Part shown: one piece after another, positions 52,638-63,980 of the stretch
Layout of the letters: every line of letters begins with the position of its first letter
How positions within the stretch are numbered: the stretch's first letter is position 1
Source: Helicoverpa zea
Lineage: Eukaryota; Arthropoda; Insecta; Lepidoptera; Noctuidae
Reading direction: 5' to 3'
Assembly: GCF_022581195.2 (NCBI RefSeq)
Contig: NC_061456.1
Span: 7,752,501 to 7,816,500, forward strand
Length of the DNA: 64,000 nt
The notes under the pieces: model-generated
Told to the model about the DNA's origin: nothing
What the model saw: only the letters and a program-made list of their open reading frames with translations
Database searches by the model: none
Position numbers and translations under genes: made by a program

Positions 52638-53674
52638 GGTAGCGGCTTTAGGGTAGGGCGCGGTTGGGCGACGGCCCAGGGCGCCGGACATAAGGGGCGC
52701 CGCAGGCGCCCCCAACCAATCCTTGATCAGAATTTTACTCCTATTTTGTTTTAAATTTCATCAAAGATCGCAGCTTACAAGAACTGTATCCAAATGTATG
52801 GATAGCATCAGGGCCGCCTTAACCTATGGTGCAGGGTGTGCGAATAACCCGGGCGCCGCGGGCTCAGGGGCGCCGCGGTACGCTCCTGGACCAAGAAATT
52901 TCAATTAAATTAATGTATTGTCATACAATGCCGGGCGCATTAGATACACTACTTTTATGTCCCAAAACTCAAAAATTTTCGCGCTCGCTTCGCTCGCGGT
53001 TTCTTTACTTTACACTTACCTACATATTTTTTCACATATAACTACTTTTAATTTAATGTCCCAATACTCAAAAAAATTCGCGCACCTTCGCTCGCAGCTT
53101 CTTCACTTCACAGTCGCCTTTTATTATATATGTTAAGGACTTTTAGTGATCCAAATGTCAAAAAAGCTTTTTCGGGCTTGCTTCACTTTATAGTTGTTTT
53201 TATTTTTCAACATTTTTTTGTCTACCCTAGCAAAAAGGTAGCGTCGTTTTTAAGTTATTAATAAGAAAGTAACTTCTAGTTTCTATTTATGGTACTACTT
53301 TAAGTCCCAAAATTTTAATTCATAGGCGCCAACACCAACAAAGAGTTATCTACGTTTGGGCTACATTTTAAGTCATTTTTGTTTTGAGTTCTAAAATATA
53401 ACAAAAAATTTCGCGCTCGCTTCGCTCGCGCAATCAGACCCTGTGTTCCCGTGTTTTTGCATTCACCAACCAGCAATAACTTATGTACGATTGGGCTACA
53501 TTTTAGGTAATTTTTGCTTTGACTTGTTAACTATAAAAAAAAAATTCGCGCTCGCTTCGCTCGCGCAATCGGTAACTACATATTATGTCTCTGTTTTACG
53601 TATGGGTTTGAATTGCAGTTGGGGGCGCCGTAGAAATCTCGCCCAGGGCGCTAGTAGAGTTAAAGCCGGCACTA
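52638..53674. mobile_element. 1-kb element with internal GC-core repeats, flanked by TGTAAGAGC
   Basis: The direct repeat TGTAAGAGC flanks it at 52629-52637 and 53675-53683. The ends share inverted AGC-GGCTTTA and CCCAGGGCGC words. A second end-like sequence (CAGGGCCGCCTTAACC, 52811) suggests a nested copy. The interior has degenerate repeats of about 100 bp (TGTCCCAAAACTCAAAAA at 52958 and 53057). A core TCGCGCTCGCTTCGCTCGCG occurs at 52979 and 53411, again without its first base or so at 53546, and degenerate near 53080. An 8-9-bp duplication fits a hAT-type insertion, but the superfamily is uncertain. Confidence 0.6.
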
Positions 53675-53683
53675 TGTAAGAGC

Positions 53684-54375
53684 ATAGATTTATCCTTCCG
53701 TTACAAACAAAGGCGTTACGTGCTATTAACATCCTAGACATTAATATTAATTTCCGGTATGTAATTATTAATTGAGATGACATTGATGTTTCAGCGATAT
53801 CCTAGTCAGATATAACAATGAAACATTAAACAAGAACCATGTAAATGAACCGTAGACATAGGTATGCATAAACACGTGACGTTTACTTTTTTTTTAGAGG
53901 AATTTTTATATGATGCCATGAATTGTATAACCCTCAGGTGCTTTGAACAAAGGAAACTAGTTTTATATTTAATTAGACGCTCCGTGACCAATTATATACA
54001 ATAATGTATACTATGTTAGGTATTCAACTCGTGCGCATCTTCCGTTGACGTACCATGTAATTGCGCAGTATATGAAATTAAATAATCAAGCAGCTAGGTC
54101 GAACGATGATTGTAGACGACAATAATCCTATAGGTACTTATAGACAAGACGGTCACGCAACTCTAATCGACAGCGCGCCGTTTAAAATAGATTGACTTTT
54201 CACAATACCGTTTATTGGGTAAAACATTTTTTGTTGCTATCGGAACAGATGCAAGGTCAACCGCGACAGGTATTACATCCCATCCAGTTTCATCACGGTT
54301 ACAAAGATTAGGTACTTGTACTCATTTAAACCCATTTGGAAACTTACTAATTAATGAAAATACATGAATTGTTTA
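53684..54375. other. Intergenic stretch left of the helicase gene
   Basis: No gene recognised; ORFs at 53583-53783 and 53806-53991 are short and motif-free. Confidence 0.45.
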
Positions 54376-56246
54376 CTGATTTCTTTATTGGATATCGCCG
54401 GTACAATACTAGTTGACCAATTTAAAATGCAACGTTTATCATTGTATCACTTCGAATGTAATTTCGAACGCTATTTGTACACAGGACAACATACATAAAT
54501 GATTGAAGACCTATTTTTATTAAAATAATACACGGCAATATTTCTACTTTTTGTCTGGTGTGTAAAAGGCTTTACAACATAAAAATGTACAAAACAATAA
54601 AAAATAATATCAAGTCTTATAATATTAATGGTGTAAACTCATGTCTAGTCTTTTAGTATAATTATACTACTAAATTTTAATTCATGAATTTGCGTCCTAC
54701 AAGTTTTATAAAATGTGAGTAGACACACATGACCTAAAATACAAACCTTCAATTCAAAACTTATTATTTAACCTTATCCTACACTTTAATCTCCTATGAT
54801 CGTATTCACAAGCGACAAATAATACTGCTAATGAGAGGACAACGCGTACAGAGACTCTTCTAATGCATTTAATGTGTTAATGTAAACAAACAGACTTTGT
54901 CCAAATATTACATTAACAAAGAATGTTATTACACCCACAGCACAGTTACACAATGCAGTGAATTTCAAAAGGCAACGCATCCGAAAACACACCAAAGAAA
55001 AAATAGAAATGTATGACTACAATTAAGTTGTAAACGATTTCGCAATCAGATCATATCGTTTAGAACACATTTAAAATTAGATAAATAGTTCTCTATGCAT
55101 ATAGCATTTGCATACATAACTGCTATGTAAAAACATATCACGGACCTGTAGGTTAAATGAGAAACTAAAGTTTCTAAGATACTAAGGGCGCCTATCTAAT
55201 ATTACGATTGATAAATACTCCGTACAAGCTATATTCGACTTAACACTATGCAGCGACATATCACATCCATTAACGATCCATAGCCACAGTAATGAAGGAC
55301 TTACTGACAACCGACCACACTTAACTATTAGTGGGATTGAATATGTACTTGAAACTTCTACACTCATCGCGTAATTAGCTTGGAGAAATAAGGAATTTAC
55401 ACACATTCATAATAATATTAATAGTTAAATTTCACACAGTTTTCTGAAGATCGCTCTAATAGTGTTGTATTTTTTACATCATATTTCATAGTAAGTACTT
55501 AAGGATAATCACATATCATATCGAAACTGTTGATGAATATATAAATAAGTTTAAAAAATATGTATACAATTTTGCATTTAAATTAAATATCTACAATCAT
55601 AAATCTTTCACAAGCTTCAAATTTTGTGACTAATACTTTCCAGTAATTTTCATACTTTAGAAAATCAGGGCATAGTTGTACAAGGAATTTGTGTTCATTA
55701 AATTAACTGTTTATTGATTATAATGTAATTTAAGTATTTGTATGGATATTATGGTGAAAATGTTATGCTATTCAAATTAAATGTTTTGATTCTACAAAAC
55801 CATTTCTAAAGTTAAAACTCCCTAGTTATTGATATCCATTGATTAAAAATTCCATAGATATAGATTGATAAACATATGTAAGGGGATGCAAAAATTCGTC
55901 TCATTTTTGTATAATTAAAAATGGAATTTCCAGAAAGTATTTCATGTACATTCACATCAAGATTATTGTGAATGGATTTTGAATTATTATAGTTACCGGT
56001 ACATATGACAGAAATATGGGTCAGACACTTACAGCATAAAAGAGAATAAATATAATACGGAGAATAGACCCGGCGGGGCTCATCGAGCTTCGTCGGGAGC
56101 CAAACGATTGAAAATTTAAAGCCACGCTCACTCGACCGGGAAGCGAGTCAATCGTTCTAAAGGAACACTCGGTCACGCACAACAATGTCTCTACACTGAA
56201 TATGGGCACACTCGAGACTTTCGCACTAGTTGGCAGTCAGTCGCGT
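54376..56246 (-). other. Probable long 3' UTR of the helicase gene
   Basis: AT-rich and free of recognisable repeats from the stop codon leftwards. AATAAA on the minus strand occurs at several places, e.g. 55715-55710 and 54389-54384. The leftmost would give a 3' UTR of about 1.9 kb. A GTAAGT on the minus strand near 56033 could allow an intron in the UTR. The true end cannot be fixed from sequence. Confidence 0.4.
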
Positions 56247-59200
56247 CTACCACTGGGAGTTAGGGGGCAGGTAGCCTTCAGGTGCGTACGCGGGTGCCGG
56301 CGGAGCTCCCGCGTACGGCGGCACGGCACCCCCAGGCCCCGCGTACCCAGGGTAGTACGCGCCGCCGCCGTACCCGCCGTAGTACGCGGGCGTCGGGTAC
56401 GCGCCGTAGCCCATGCCGTAACCTGACAAAATAAATGCACTATTATTCGTACTACTCAAGCATATACAATCGACTTTTATAATTGAATTTTGGAGCGCTC
56501 TAATTAGTTTTAATATATAAGGTCAGGCGTCATTACCTGGGTACTGAGCGTAATGTCCTTCAGGAGGTGGATTTCCAACAGGATAGGCTTGTCCGGGCGG
56601 CGGCACAGGCGGTCCGGGCGGGCCATGTGCCAAGGGTCCAGGGATAGGGGACTTGGACAAGTCAGCGGGCACGGCTGTGCCGCCACTCATCATGGCGGGG
56701 TGGCTGAGGCTGAGCGGCATGGCGGGGGAAGGCTTCATGTGCGCATGCGCGGGCTCGTGGCGCGGCATGAGGCGCGGGTGCGTGGCCACGCTCTCTAGTG
56801 GCGCGGTGGGCGCGGCCAGTGGCGCCGGTGACGGTTTCCGCAAGCGCGGGGCCGCCGTCGGACCCAGAAGACTCGACACACTGTGCGGCATGGGTGCAGG
56901 CGCCGGTGCAGGAGGCAAGCCCTCAGGAACAGCTTCAGGTTTCACCGGCGATCGTCTCTTCTTAGTCTTAGCACCAGCCTTCTCTTCACCCGTAGGAGAA
57001 TACGACTGCGTAATATCGTCTAAGTTCTTACGGAAATCCGGCATGCCCTCTTTGTTCAACACACTTGCTGTTCTTTCCAGCTGACTAAGACTGGACTCTA
57101 GGGATGGCCGTCCGCCAGGCCTCTGATGCCTATAATTTTTAAGAGGATTTATTTTCCTTTCGACAGCCTCAGCAGAGCGGTGGGAATCTGCCGCGTCTAC
57201 TTTAGACATATCTGGTACTTTTGTTAATTCCAAGGCATTTTCCTCTGTCGTTCTATTCTCTAGAGCATCCTCTGATGGTAATTTTTCATCTGTTGTCAAG
57301 ACGATAGGTTCTGCTTCAGGTTTTGATTCCTTTTCACTTGTCGGAGGTTGACTTGGCTTTTCTGGTTCACTGGGCTTAGGTGGTTGTTGAGTTTCTGGTT
57401 TATTTTTCTCTTGTTCTGCATCAGAGGTTGGTTTTGATTGCTGTTGCTTATTCTCGTCCTCATCGTCACTATCTAATACTTGAGTGTCTTCATCAGAGTT
57501 TACTTCCATCTTGCTAGTGGAACCAGATTCGTTGCTGTCTGCTTCGGATTTCTTGGGCTCTCTGGGTATTTTTGTTATACTCACCGATCCAGGTAAGTTC
57601 GGTCGCATCAACCTGCCTTGTAATGGGGACTTTGGGCGCATGCCTGAGTAAGACCTTAGTTCACCCAATCGACTCCTAATGTCAGATATTTTTTGACCAG
57701 GCATCATGGGCCTCATTTTGTTCTGCCCTATTATAGAAGGCCTTATAACTCTGTGGAACCCAGGTCTTGGACCCGTTTTAGATGTAATAGTAATTGCAGA
57801 ATTATTCTTTAATGACCCTGGTATGTTTGTAATTGGACGACTTGCAATGACTAGAATAAGAAAAAAACATTATTTGCACACATTTTATTTTATATAAAAA
57901 TATTTCTTTTAAGAAATTATTTCCAGTTTTTACATACCTTTCTTTCCTAAGGGGTTGTTATCTTTATTATCTCCTTTTTGTCCCAAGCCTTTAAATGATG
58001 TCTTGATGGCAATAATTTTCCCAGACTCTAATTGCATGTAAATTCCCTTTGGTGATTTCAATACCATGACTCGCTGTCCTGCCTTCAGAACTATGTTAGT
58101 CTTTTCAGCCGAGTTCGTTGGTATTACAACATCTGTGAAAGAAATCAACTGTTACTCTTTTGCTTATTGGCGCGTGATATTTCATTCTTAATTCTACTTC
58201 TTCAATCGCAATTATGGGCCAGTGTTTGTGGAAGAACCATTATCAATAGTGAAGAACAATATATCATAGTTCACGCTGGCTGCCGTCGACACGACACTTA
58301 CCGAGCGGCAGCGTCATCTCCTGCGCAGTCATGCCCTGCCGGCGCCACACGTCGGCGGGGATCCACCGCGCGCCGTGCTGCATGGGCCGCACTGACGCGA
58401 CCGGCCTCTGCACTAGACTGCCGTCGCAGTACGCACTGTACGGCACGCTGTACGCAGTAGACACGACACTTACCGAGCGGCAGCGTCATCTCCTGCGCAG
58501 TCATGCCCTGCCGGCGCCACACGTCGGCGGGGATCCACCGCGCGCCGTGCTGCATGGGCCGCACTGACGCGACCGGCCTCTGCACTAGACTGCCGTCGCA
58601 GTACGCACTGTACGGCACGCTGTACGCAGTAGACACGACACTTACCGAGCGGCAGCGTCATCTCCTGCGCAGTCATGCCCTGCCGGCGCCACACGTCGGC
58701 GGGGATCCACCGCGCGCCGTGCTGCATGGGCCGCACTGACGCGACCGGCCTCTGCACTAGACTGCCGTCGCAGTACGCACTGTACGGCACGCTGTACGCA
58801 GTAGACACGACACTTACCGAGCGGCAGCGTCATCTCCTGCGCAGTCATGCCCTGCCGGCGCCACACGTCGGCGGGGATCCACCGCGCGCCGTGCTGCATG
58901 GGCCGCACTGACGCGACCGGCCTCTGCACTAGACTGCCGTCGCAGTACGCACTGTACGGCACGCTGTACGCAGTAGACACGACACTTACCGAGCGGCAGC
59001 GTCATCTCCTGCGCAGTCATGCCCTGCCGGCGCCACACGTCGGCGGGGATCCACCGCGCGCCGTGCTGCATGGGCCGCACTGACGCGACCGGCCTCTGCA
59101 CTAGACTGCCGTCGCAGTACGCACTGTACGGCACGCTGTACGCAGTAGACACGACACTTACCGAGCGGCAGCGTCATCTCCTGCGCAGTCATGCCCTGCC

Positions 59201-60788
59201 GGCGCCACACGTCGGCGGGGATCCACCGCGCGCCGTGCTGCATGGGCCGCACTGACGCGACCGGCCTCTGCACTAGACTGCCGTCGCAGTACGCACTGTA
59301 CGGCACGCTGTACGCAGTAGACACGACACTTACCGAGCGGCAGCGTCATCTCCTGCGCAGTCATGCCCTGCCGGCGCCACACGTCGGCGGGGATCCACCG
59401 CGCGCCGTGCTGCATGGGCCGCACTGACGCGACCGGCCTCTGCACTAGACTGCCGTCGGCAGTACGCACTGTACGGTATGCTGTGGTGGGTTTGGGAGCC
59501 AGTGCTGCCTTCTTCTCTAGTTCGTACCTGGTTTGGACATAAAAATGTTAGACTAAGTTAAGGGTGGACCTACACGGAGCAAGTAGCTGGAGCAAGTTAA
59601 CAAGTGCAAGTGACAAGAGCACGCGGGTAGGTATTTTGCTTTGGTACATGCGTGAGTCGCTGGGCCCGCACGTTTTTAAAATGCATGTAACCTGCGTATG
59701 TGCCTCAACATGCGGAAGCTACTTGCACCGTGTAGATGCACCCTAAAGGTATTTTTTTATAGACGAGATAGTTAAACAATGGCAATCACGATTTTTTCAT
59801 CGACAGAAAGGGCACTTTTTCATATTCACTTAACTATCTGTTACAGCCTTTTTATCGTCCCACTGCTGGGCACAGGCTTCCTCTCACACGGAGAAGGATT
59901 GAGCATTAATCACCACGCTTGCTCAATGCGGGTTGGTGATTTCAGACTATATAGTCCAGGTTTCCTCAAGATGTTTTCCTTCACCTTTTTATCAGCCATT
60001 GGTGTCTAAGATATATTTAGAAAGTACATACAAACTCAACTATACACATAACTATACACATATTTTTTTCACTTAACTATACACATATTTTTTTCTGTTA
60101 TACTTTATCCCTAAAAAATAAAACCACAATTAATAAGTTAACTCACCCTCTTTGCGCTAGCCTCTTTTCGGCACTAGATAGCTTCTTTTCCTTCCTATCA
60201 ACTAACAAGGACTCGTGTTGGAAGGGCTCCTTGCTCAACATCCTCCCGTGTTGCGATATAACGCCTTGCATCAACACGTCTATGTACTTATCTTTGTGCT
60301 CAGAAAGATCTTTGATTTCCGTTTCCTAGAATAAAAAAGGTTGCAACGTACACCAACATTCTATTCAATAAATTATTCAATTATATAATTAAAAATTTTG
60401 GATGTGGCAATGATTCATGTTTTTTTTATATATACTTGAAACTACTATAATAAACGAATTAAATACTTGGCCATGAGGCCCAATCAATAAGAAATAAAAA
60501 ATGGGCAAAACATACTTAGCTCTTGGAAAATAAATTAATGGCTGACTGCAAAATTCTGACCACACATAAAACCATTTATAAAATCAATCAGTATCCGAAC
60601 TCACCTTTTCATCATTATCAAAGCACAGATTAGTGATTTCCTTCATAGACAGGACGGCGTCAGGATTGCACTCGTCCACAACGCGATCAGCCATGCCTTG
60701 CTTATTTATCTGACGATCATAGATCTTCTTCTCGAGACAGCAATCCATTACAAAGCGATACACGAAGCATGGCTTTCTTTGTCCGTAT
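56247..60788 (-). CDS. RAD54L2: RAD54L2/ARIP4 SNF2-family helicase, C-terminal part (six exons, 5' end off window)
   Basis: Exons 5' to 3': 60788-60605, 60325-60147, 59527-59334, 58132-57938, 57850-56537, 56422-56247. All GT-AG joins agree in phase, giving 746 visible residues and TAG at 56249-56247. The first exon has the end of the helicase C lobe (YGQRKPCFVYR, then LEKKIYDRQINKQGMADRVV). Next come SKEPFQHESLLVDRKEKK, RPVASVRPMQ and VVIPTNSAEKTNIVLKAGQR, the order of conserved blocks in ARIP4, a nuclear DNA-dependent ATPase that modulates nuclear-receptor transcription. The 438-codon exon is acidic and Ser/Pro-rich (DEDTQVLDSDDEDEN); the last exon is Tyr/Gly/Pro-rich (PAYYGGYGGGAYYPGY). An exon-intron junction at 59334 is multiplied by a tandem array. 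ATRX is the nearest alternative, but the later blocks argue against it. Confidence 0.88.
58289..59475 (-). repeat. 172-bp tandem array copying an exon 3' end plus its splice donor
   Basis: Seven tandem copies with period 172. The word ACACGACACTTACCGAGCGG starts at 58289, 58461, 58633, 58805, 58977, 59149 and 59321. Units look identical except at the edges. On the minus strand each contains the last about 140 nt of the RAD54L2 exon 59527-59334 (RPVASVRPMQ...MTLPLG), the donor CTCG|GTAAGTGT and a few intron bases. Donor-type exon ends fall at 59334, 59162, 58990, 58818, 58646, 58474 and 58302. Compared with the true exon, units have ACTGCGACGG where the exon has ACTGCCGACGG (one base lost). 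Repeated ORFs of 112 and 78 codons here are products of the array. Confidence 0.9.
59560..59746. mobile_element. MITE in a helicase intron
   Basis: Inverted ends of about 29 bp: AGGGTGGACCTACACGGAGC at the left, and AGGGTGCATCTACACGGTGC read inward from the right, both continuing AAGTAGCT. The interior is non-coding. TTA/AAA at the flanks is not a clean duplication. The plus ORF at 59564-59746 simply spans it. Confidence 0.65.
59838..60067 (+). mobile_element. SINE-like insertion with 13-bp direct repeat
   Basis: TTCACTTAACTAT occurs at 59825-59837 and 60068-60080. Between them is TCGTCCCACTGCTGGGCACA, a word common in lepidopteran interspersed repeats, then ...TTTTATCAGCCATTGGTGTCTAAGATATA, which shares its end with the SINE copy at 61475-61761. 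The right edge has a short AACTATACACATA tandem repeat. Confidence 0.55.
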
Positions 60789-61474
60789 CTAAATAAGAAT
60801 TAAACTACCTGTTAAAATGTGTTCTTCTTCTTCAAGGTCAAACTTGATACAACAATAAAGGGGATGCAAATATGGAGAGAATAAAGTGTTAAATAAATCA
60901 AAACAAAAAAATATATAGCCTATCTACACAATTAGGCGCATCCAAAATTCCTCTATTTAGTAGGATCACCTGCGGGCCTAGCATGACCGCCATAGAAACA
61001 GCTTTTGTCTACCGGAGAATCGACAAAATGACAGATTGAAGAAAGATTTCTATCGATCCGAGCATGGCGATGTTTGACATCGAGAAGAGAAATGTTTCTT
61101 TTCTTCATCGACATGTGTCTATCGCGTCGAGCATGACGACTATATTTTATCTACTTTTGACATTTGGGAGTAGATATAACTTTCTATATGAAATGTCAAA
61201 TACTCTACATCTCATCGGACCTAGACAAGAGTAGACAAGAATATTATTATAATTTTAAGTTCTCAAATAGCATTTACAAAGTATTTCGGGGTCCTACCGT
61301 CGTCATGTGGTCAGTATTTATGCTGAGAAGAATCAGTGTAAAGCTCAAAGAACGAGCTATACGAGTGTTAAGCCTCTCGACATCGAAAACGTAAATGTGC
61401 AGAGATGGTGCAGTATTTGTGCCAGGAATCTGTCTCCTATATCTCAGGGTCTGCCTGTTCTTGTCAATGTAAGT

Positions 61475-61761
61475 CATCCTCCGAGCCTTTTTCCCAATCA
61501 TGTTGGGGTCGGCTTCCAGTCTAACCGGATTCAGCTGAGTACCAGTGCTTTACAAGAAGCGACTGCCTATCTGACCTCCTCAACCCAGTTACCCGGGCAA
61601 CCCGATACCCCTTGGTTAGACTGGTGTCAGACTTACTGGCTTCTGACTACCCGTAACGACTGCCAAGGATGTTCAATGACAGCCGGGACCTACAGTTTAA
61701 CGTGCCATCCGAAACACAGCCAATGGTGTCTAAGATATACTTAGAAAGTACATAATAGTAA
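61475..61761 (-). mobile_element. 5'-truncated SINE with 18-bp target duplication, nested in Harbinger 2
   Basis: Body and tail match the SINE at 28984-29379 (GGGGTCGGCTTCCAGTCTAA, CTCCTCAACCCAGTTACC) but lack the tRNA-like head. The exact repeat GTTCTTGTCAATGTAAGT flanks it at 61457-61474 and 61762-61779. The insertion postdates the Harbinger element. Confidence 0.85.
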
Positions 61762-62130
61762 GTTCTTGTCAATGTAAGTACCTACAGTCTATTTTATTTT
61801 GTTGTGCTTTCCAATTGTTATCAACCAAAAATATGACAAAGTTTTCGTCCTTATAGATAAGGTTTAAATATAGAAAAATCTATTCACTTCATTTATTATT
61901 GTTTCTAAGATTATTTTGTCTATTATGTAGGTATTGCCCTTCATTGCAAGAAAATGATTAAACAGAAGAAAAATATTTAACAAAGTCTAATTGTTGCAGG
62001 TTCTTTGCTCGGGTCCTGCTTAGGTCATTAACAACATTACTAACCACTGTTAGCAAATTTTTTAAACAATTTGTTTTTGCAATGAATACAAGGTTAGTAT
62101 ACCTAATATTAGATATGACCTCTATTTCAG

Positions 62131-62700
62131 ATTGTAGATACTGAGTGCAAAATACTGAACATAAATGCCAATTATCGTGACAGAGTTCATAAACAATCAA
62201 TTTTCAATAGTTCTCTCATTAAGAACGAACTGCGCAGGCTATATGACTCTAGAATTGGACAGTTTTATCTGCTAAGAAAAAAATTACATTTTAAATAAAC
62301 AACCATTATGATTTTAATATTCACATTCTTTATTAAATAATATAATTTCAATAATTTATAATTTGTAAACTGAAGGCCCAGCTGTCATTTAGCATCCTTT
62401 TTTTGTAATCTGAAACAAGAACACAAAATTAAATTATCATTCATTTTCAGGGGATTCTAGTTATGCATTAGGGTCTTGGCTCATGACACCAATAATAATG
62501 CTGATAATGTATCAGTATCAGTATGTTATTCTTTTATAATACTGTAAAAACTCTTTACCAAACACAGTTATTTCTTTTTGCAGGGTGCCTATGCTACAAG
62601 CTACAACTCTTCCCGAGGAAAGGCAGAGAGAGAGAGACACACTAATGACCTTAGTGGTAGCTTACTACAAGCTGCAACTCACAGAAGAGCAACTATTATG
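62131..62700 (+). pseudogene. Harbinger transposase remnant (element 2)
   Basis: An exon after CTCTATTTCAG (62121-62130) reads IVDTECKILNINANYRDRVH then KQSIFNSSLIKNELR to 62274. This is the family block around the first catalytic Asp and the VHDSxxFxxSxL motif, with HD changed to HK. Its donor is lost (CTAAGAAAA). The next exon from 62451 gives GDSSYALGSWLMTP, the second Asp block. After TTTTTGCAG (62582) the frame reads VPMLQATTLPEERQRERDT and then drifts to a stop. Splice phases still fit the GDS join. It is inactive. Confidence 0.75.
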
Positions 62701-63051
62701 AATATCTTTGTATATCAACAGTTCTTTAAACCATACAGACAGAATTGAGTTGCTGGGGAGTTTGTTCCACCGCTTCTGCTGCTGATTTTCAGCCTATTTT
62801 GAATAAATGACTTTATCTGTAGCCTTAATTTTATGTAAATAAACCTTTACCTCTGTGTAAATGATTGTCTCATTTTATTTTTTATCTTAAGAGTTGTTGC
62901 TTATATTATATCACACAAGCAACAAATAGGTACTATAATTATTATTGCCATAATTATATTTTGAAAACAAAGCATGAGAGTTTTGCTAGAATGAAGCCAA
63001 CAAGTCTGGGGAACTATTACTAGTAAATGAATATTATTTAAAGACACTTAC

Positions 63052-63214
63052 TAATAGAATATTTCTCGTGTCAGCATTGTATGCCAAGAACTCGTTCTTT
63101 TTCCATATTTTTTCAGCAGCTTTTGAATACTGACCCATTCTTCTTTATCGTGGCCTTCTTTTCTCAATGGATCGCGATATTATCTTCTCTGTTTATTGGA
63201 TGGGACTTCGTACG
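63052..63214 (-). pseudogene. Possible second-protein remnant of Harbinger 2
   Basis: A minus-strand frame between an acceptor (TTTATTTACAG) and a donor (GTAAGT) reads YEVPSNKQRR, a stop, then RDPLRKEGHDKEEWVSIQKL and LKKYGKRTSSW. The Lys/Trp-rich helix fits a SANT/Myb-like DNA-binding protein, and the position mirrors element 1. Another frame opens MGQYSKAAEKIWKKNEF. The evidence is weak. Confidence 0.3.
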
Positions 63215-63889
63215 CTGTAAATAAACAGTTTTTGTAACGGCGAAAGTAAAAACACTTCGGGCAATAATATAGGGAAGCAAGATAACAGTGAGGAACACAT
63301 TGAACTGTGCATGGCAAAGTGTTCATCAGACAATGCCACCGATCACCATTTATTGAGATTATTATGTTATTTTCCTTTGTTCTTTTCATCGTATGTATGG
63401 ATAATTAATTATTGTTCGTTTAGATTAATTACACACAACTATTGGAATAATCAGTACTTTATTTATTTAATCACAAAATCTACTTACTTTTTCCTTGCCG
63501 CAGTAGTCACCAATATTAAAAATCAACAACTTAAATTAATAAACAAACATCAACCATTTTAGTTCCACAGATAAGAAATAAGTTCGATGAATACGTTTTG
63601 TTGTTGCTTTGAGTTACGTGAGTTTATGTATAGGTTCATGCGTGAAAAATAGTGCATTGACACATTTTTTTGGCTAACTAAACGTAAATTCATCGCAGAA
63701 CGACCCATCACTAGCTACTTATCCGTTGCTATGGAAAGTCTTTCTCTTGATAGAAACGCGAGTCTACAGCTCGCGCCATGCTCGGGTAGAAGACATGTCG
63801 AGTGGGAAAGAAAGAGCTTTGTCGTTTCTTGGTAGAATAGAGATAGAATCGCCATGCTAGGCCCGCTGGAAGATGACTTATTTTGATAA

Positions 63890-63980
63890 TAATATTCCCT
63901 GAGCGAGGATTAGGGAATGCCTACGTTCAGCAGTGGACATCCTATGGCTGAAATGATGATGATGAGGATCAGGGAATCAA
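63890..63980. repeat. Lepidopteran SINE tail fragment
   Basis: GCCTACGTTCAGCAGTGGAC followed by GGCTGAAATGATGATGATGA is a common lepidopteran repeat tail. Only the end is present. Confidence 0.5.

Larger units (their letters stand above)
60973..63868. mobile_element. Decayed PIF/Harbinger DNA transposon 2, with nested SINE
   Basis: The ends are inverted copies of GCGGGCCTAGCATG (left tip about 60972, right tip about 63869). GAGCATGRCG words recur subterminally (61059-61068, 61119-61128 and, inverted, about 63776-63786). Harbinger transposase exons lie on the plus strand and a minus-strand ORF remnant lies at the right, the same layout as element 1 but with different ends. It sits in the RAD54L2 intron upstream of the exon starting at 60788. 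A clean target duplication is not visible. Confidence 0.7.

Noticed and set aside
56553..57084. Plus-strand ORFs of 81 and 143 codons
   Set aside because: They are antisense shadows of the GC-rich Pro/Ala-coding part of the RAD54L2 exon.
58298..59324. Repeated 112-codon (-) and 78-codon (+) ORFs
   Set aside because: They are identical products of the 172-bp array; the minus ones read through a splice donor and stop inside the next copy.
58289..59475. CRISPR-like or satellite array
   Set aside because: Units are contiguous without spacers and derive from an exon of the host gene.
62390..63214. A small two-exon host gene (MGQYSKAAEKIWKKNEF... plus ITKKGC)
   Set aside because: The downstream exon would overlap the region beside the Harbinger transposase blocks on the other strand, the protein would be 35 aa, and the whole lies within Harbinger element 2.
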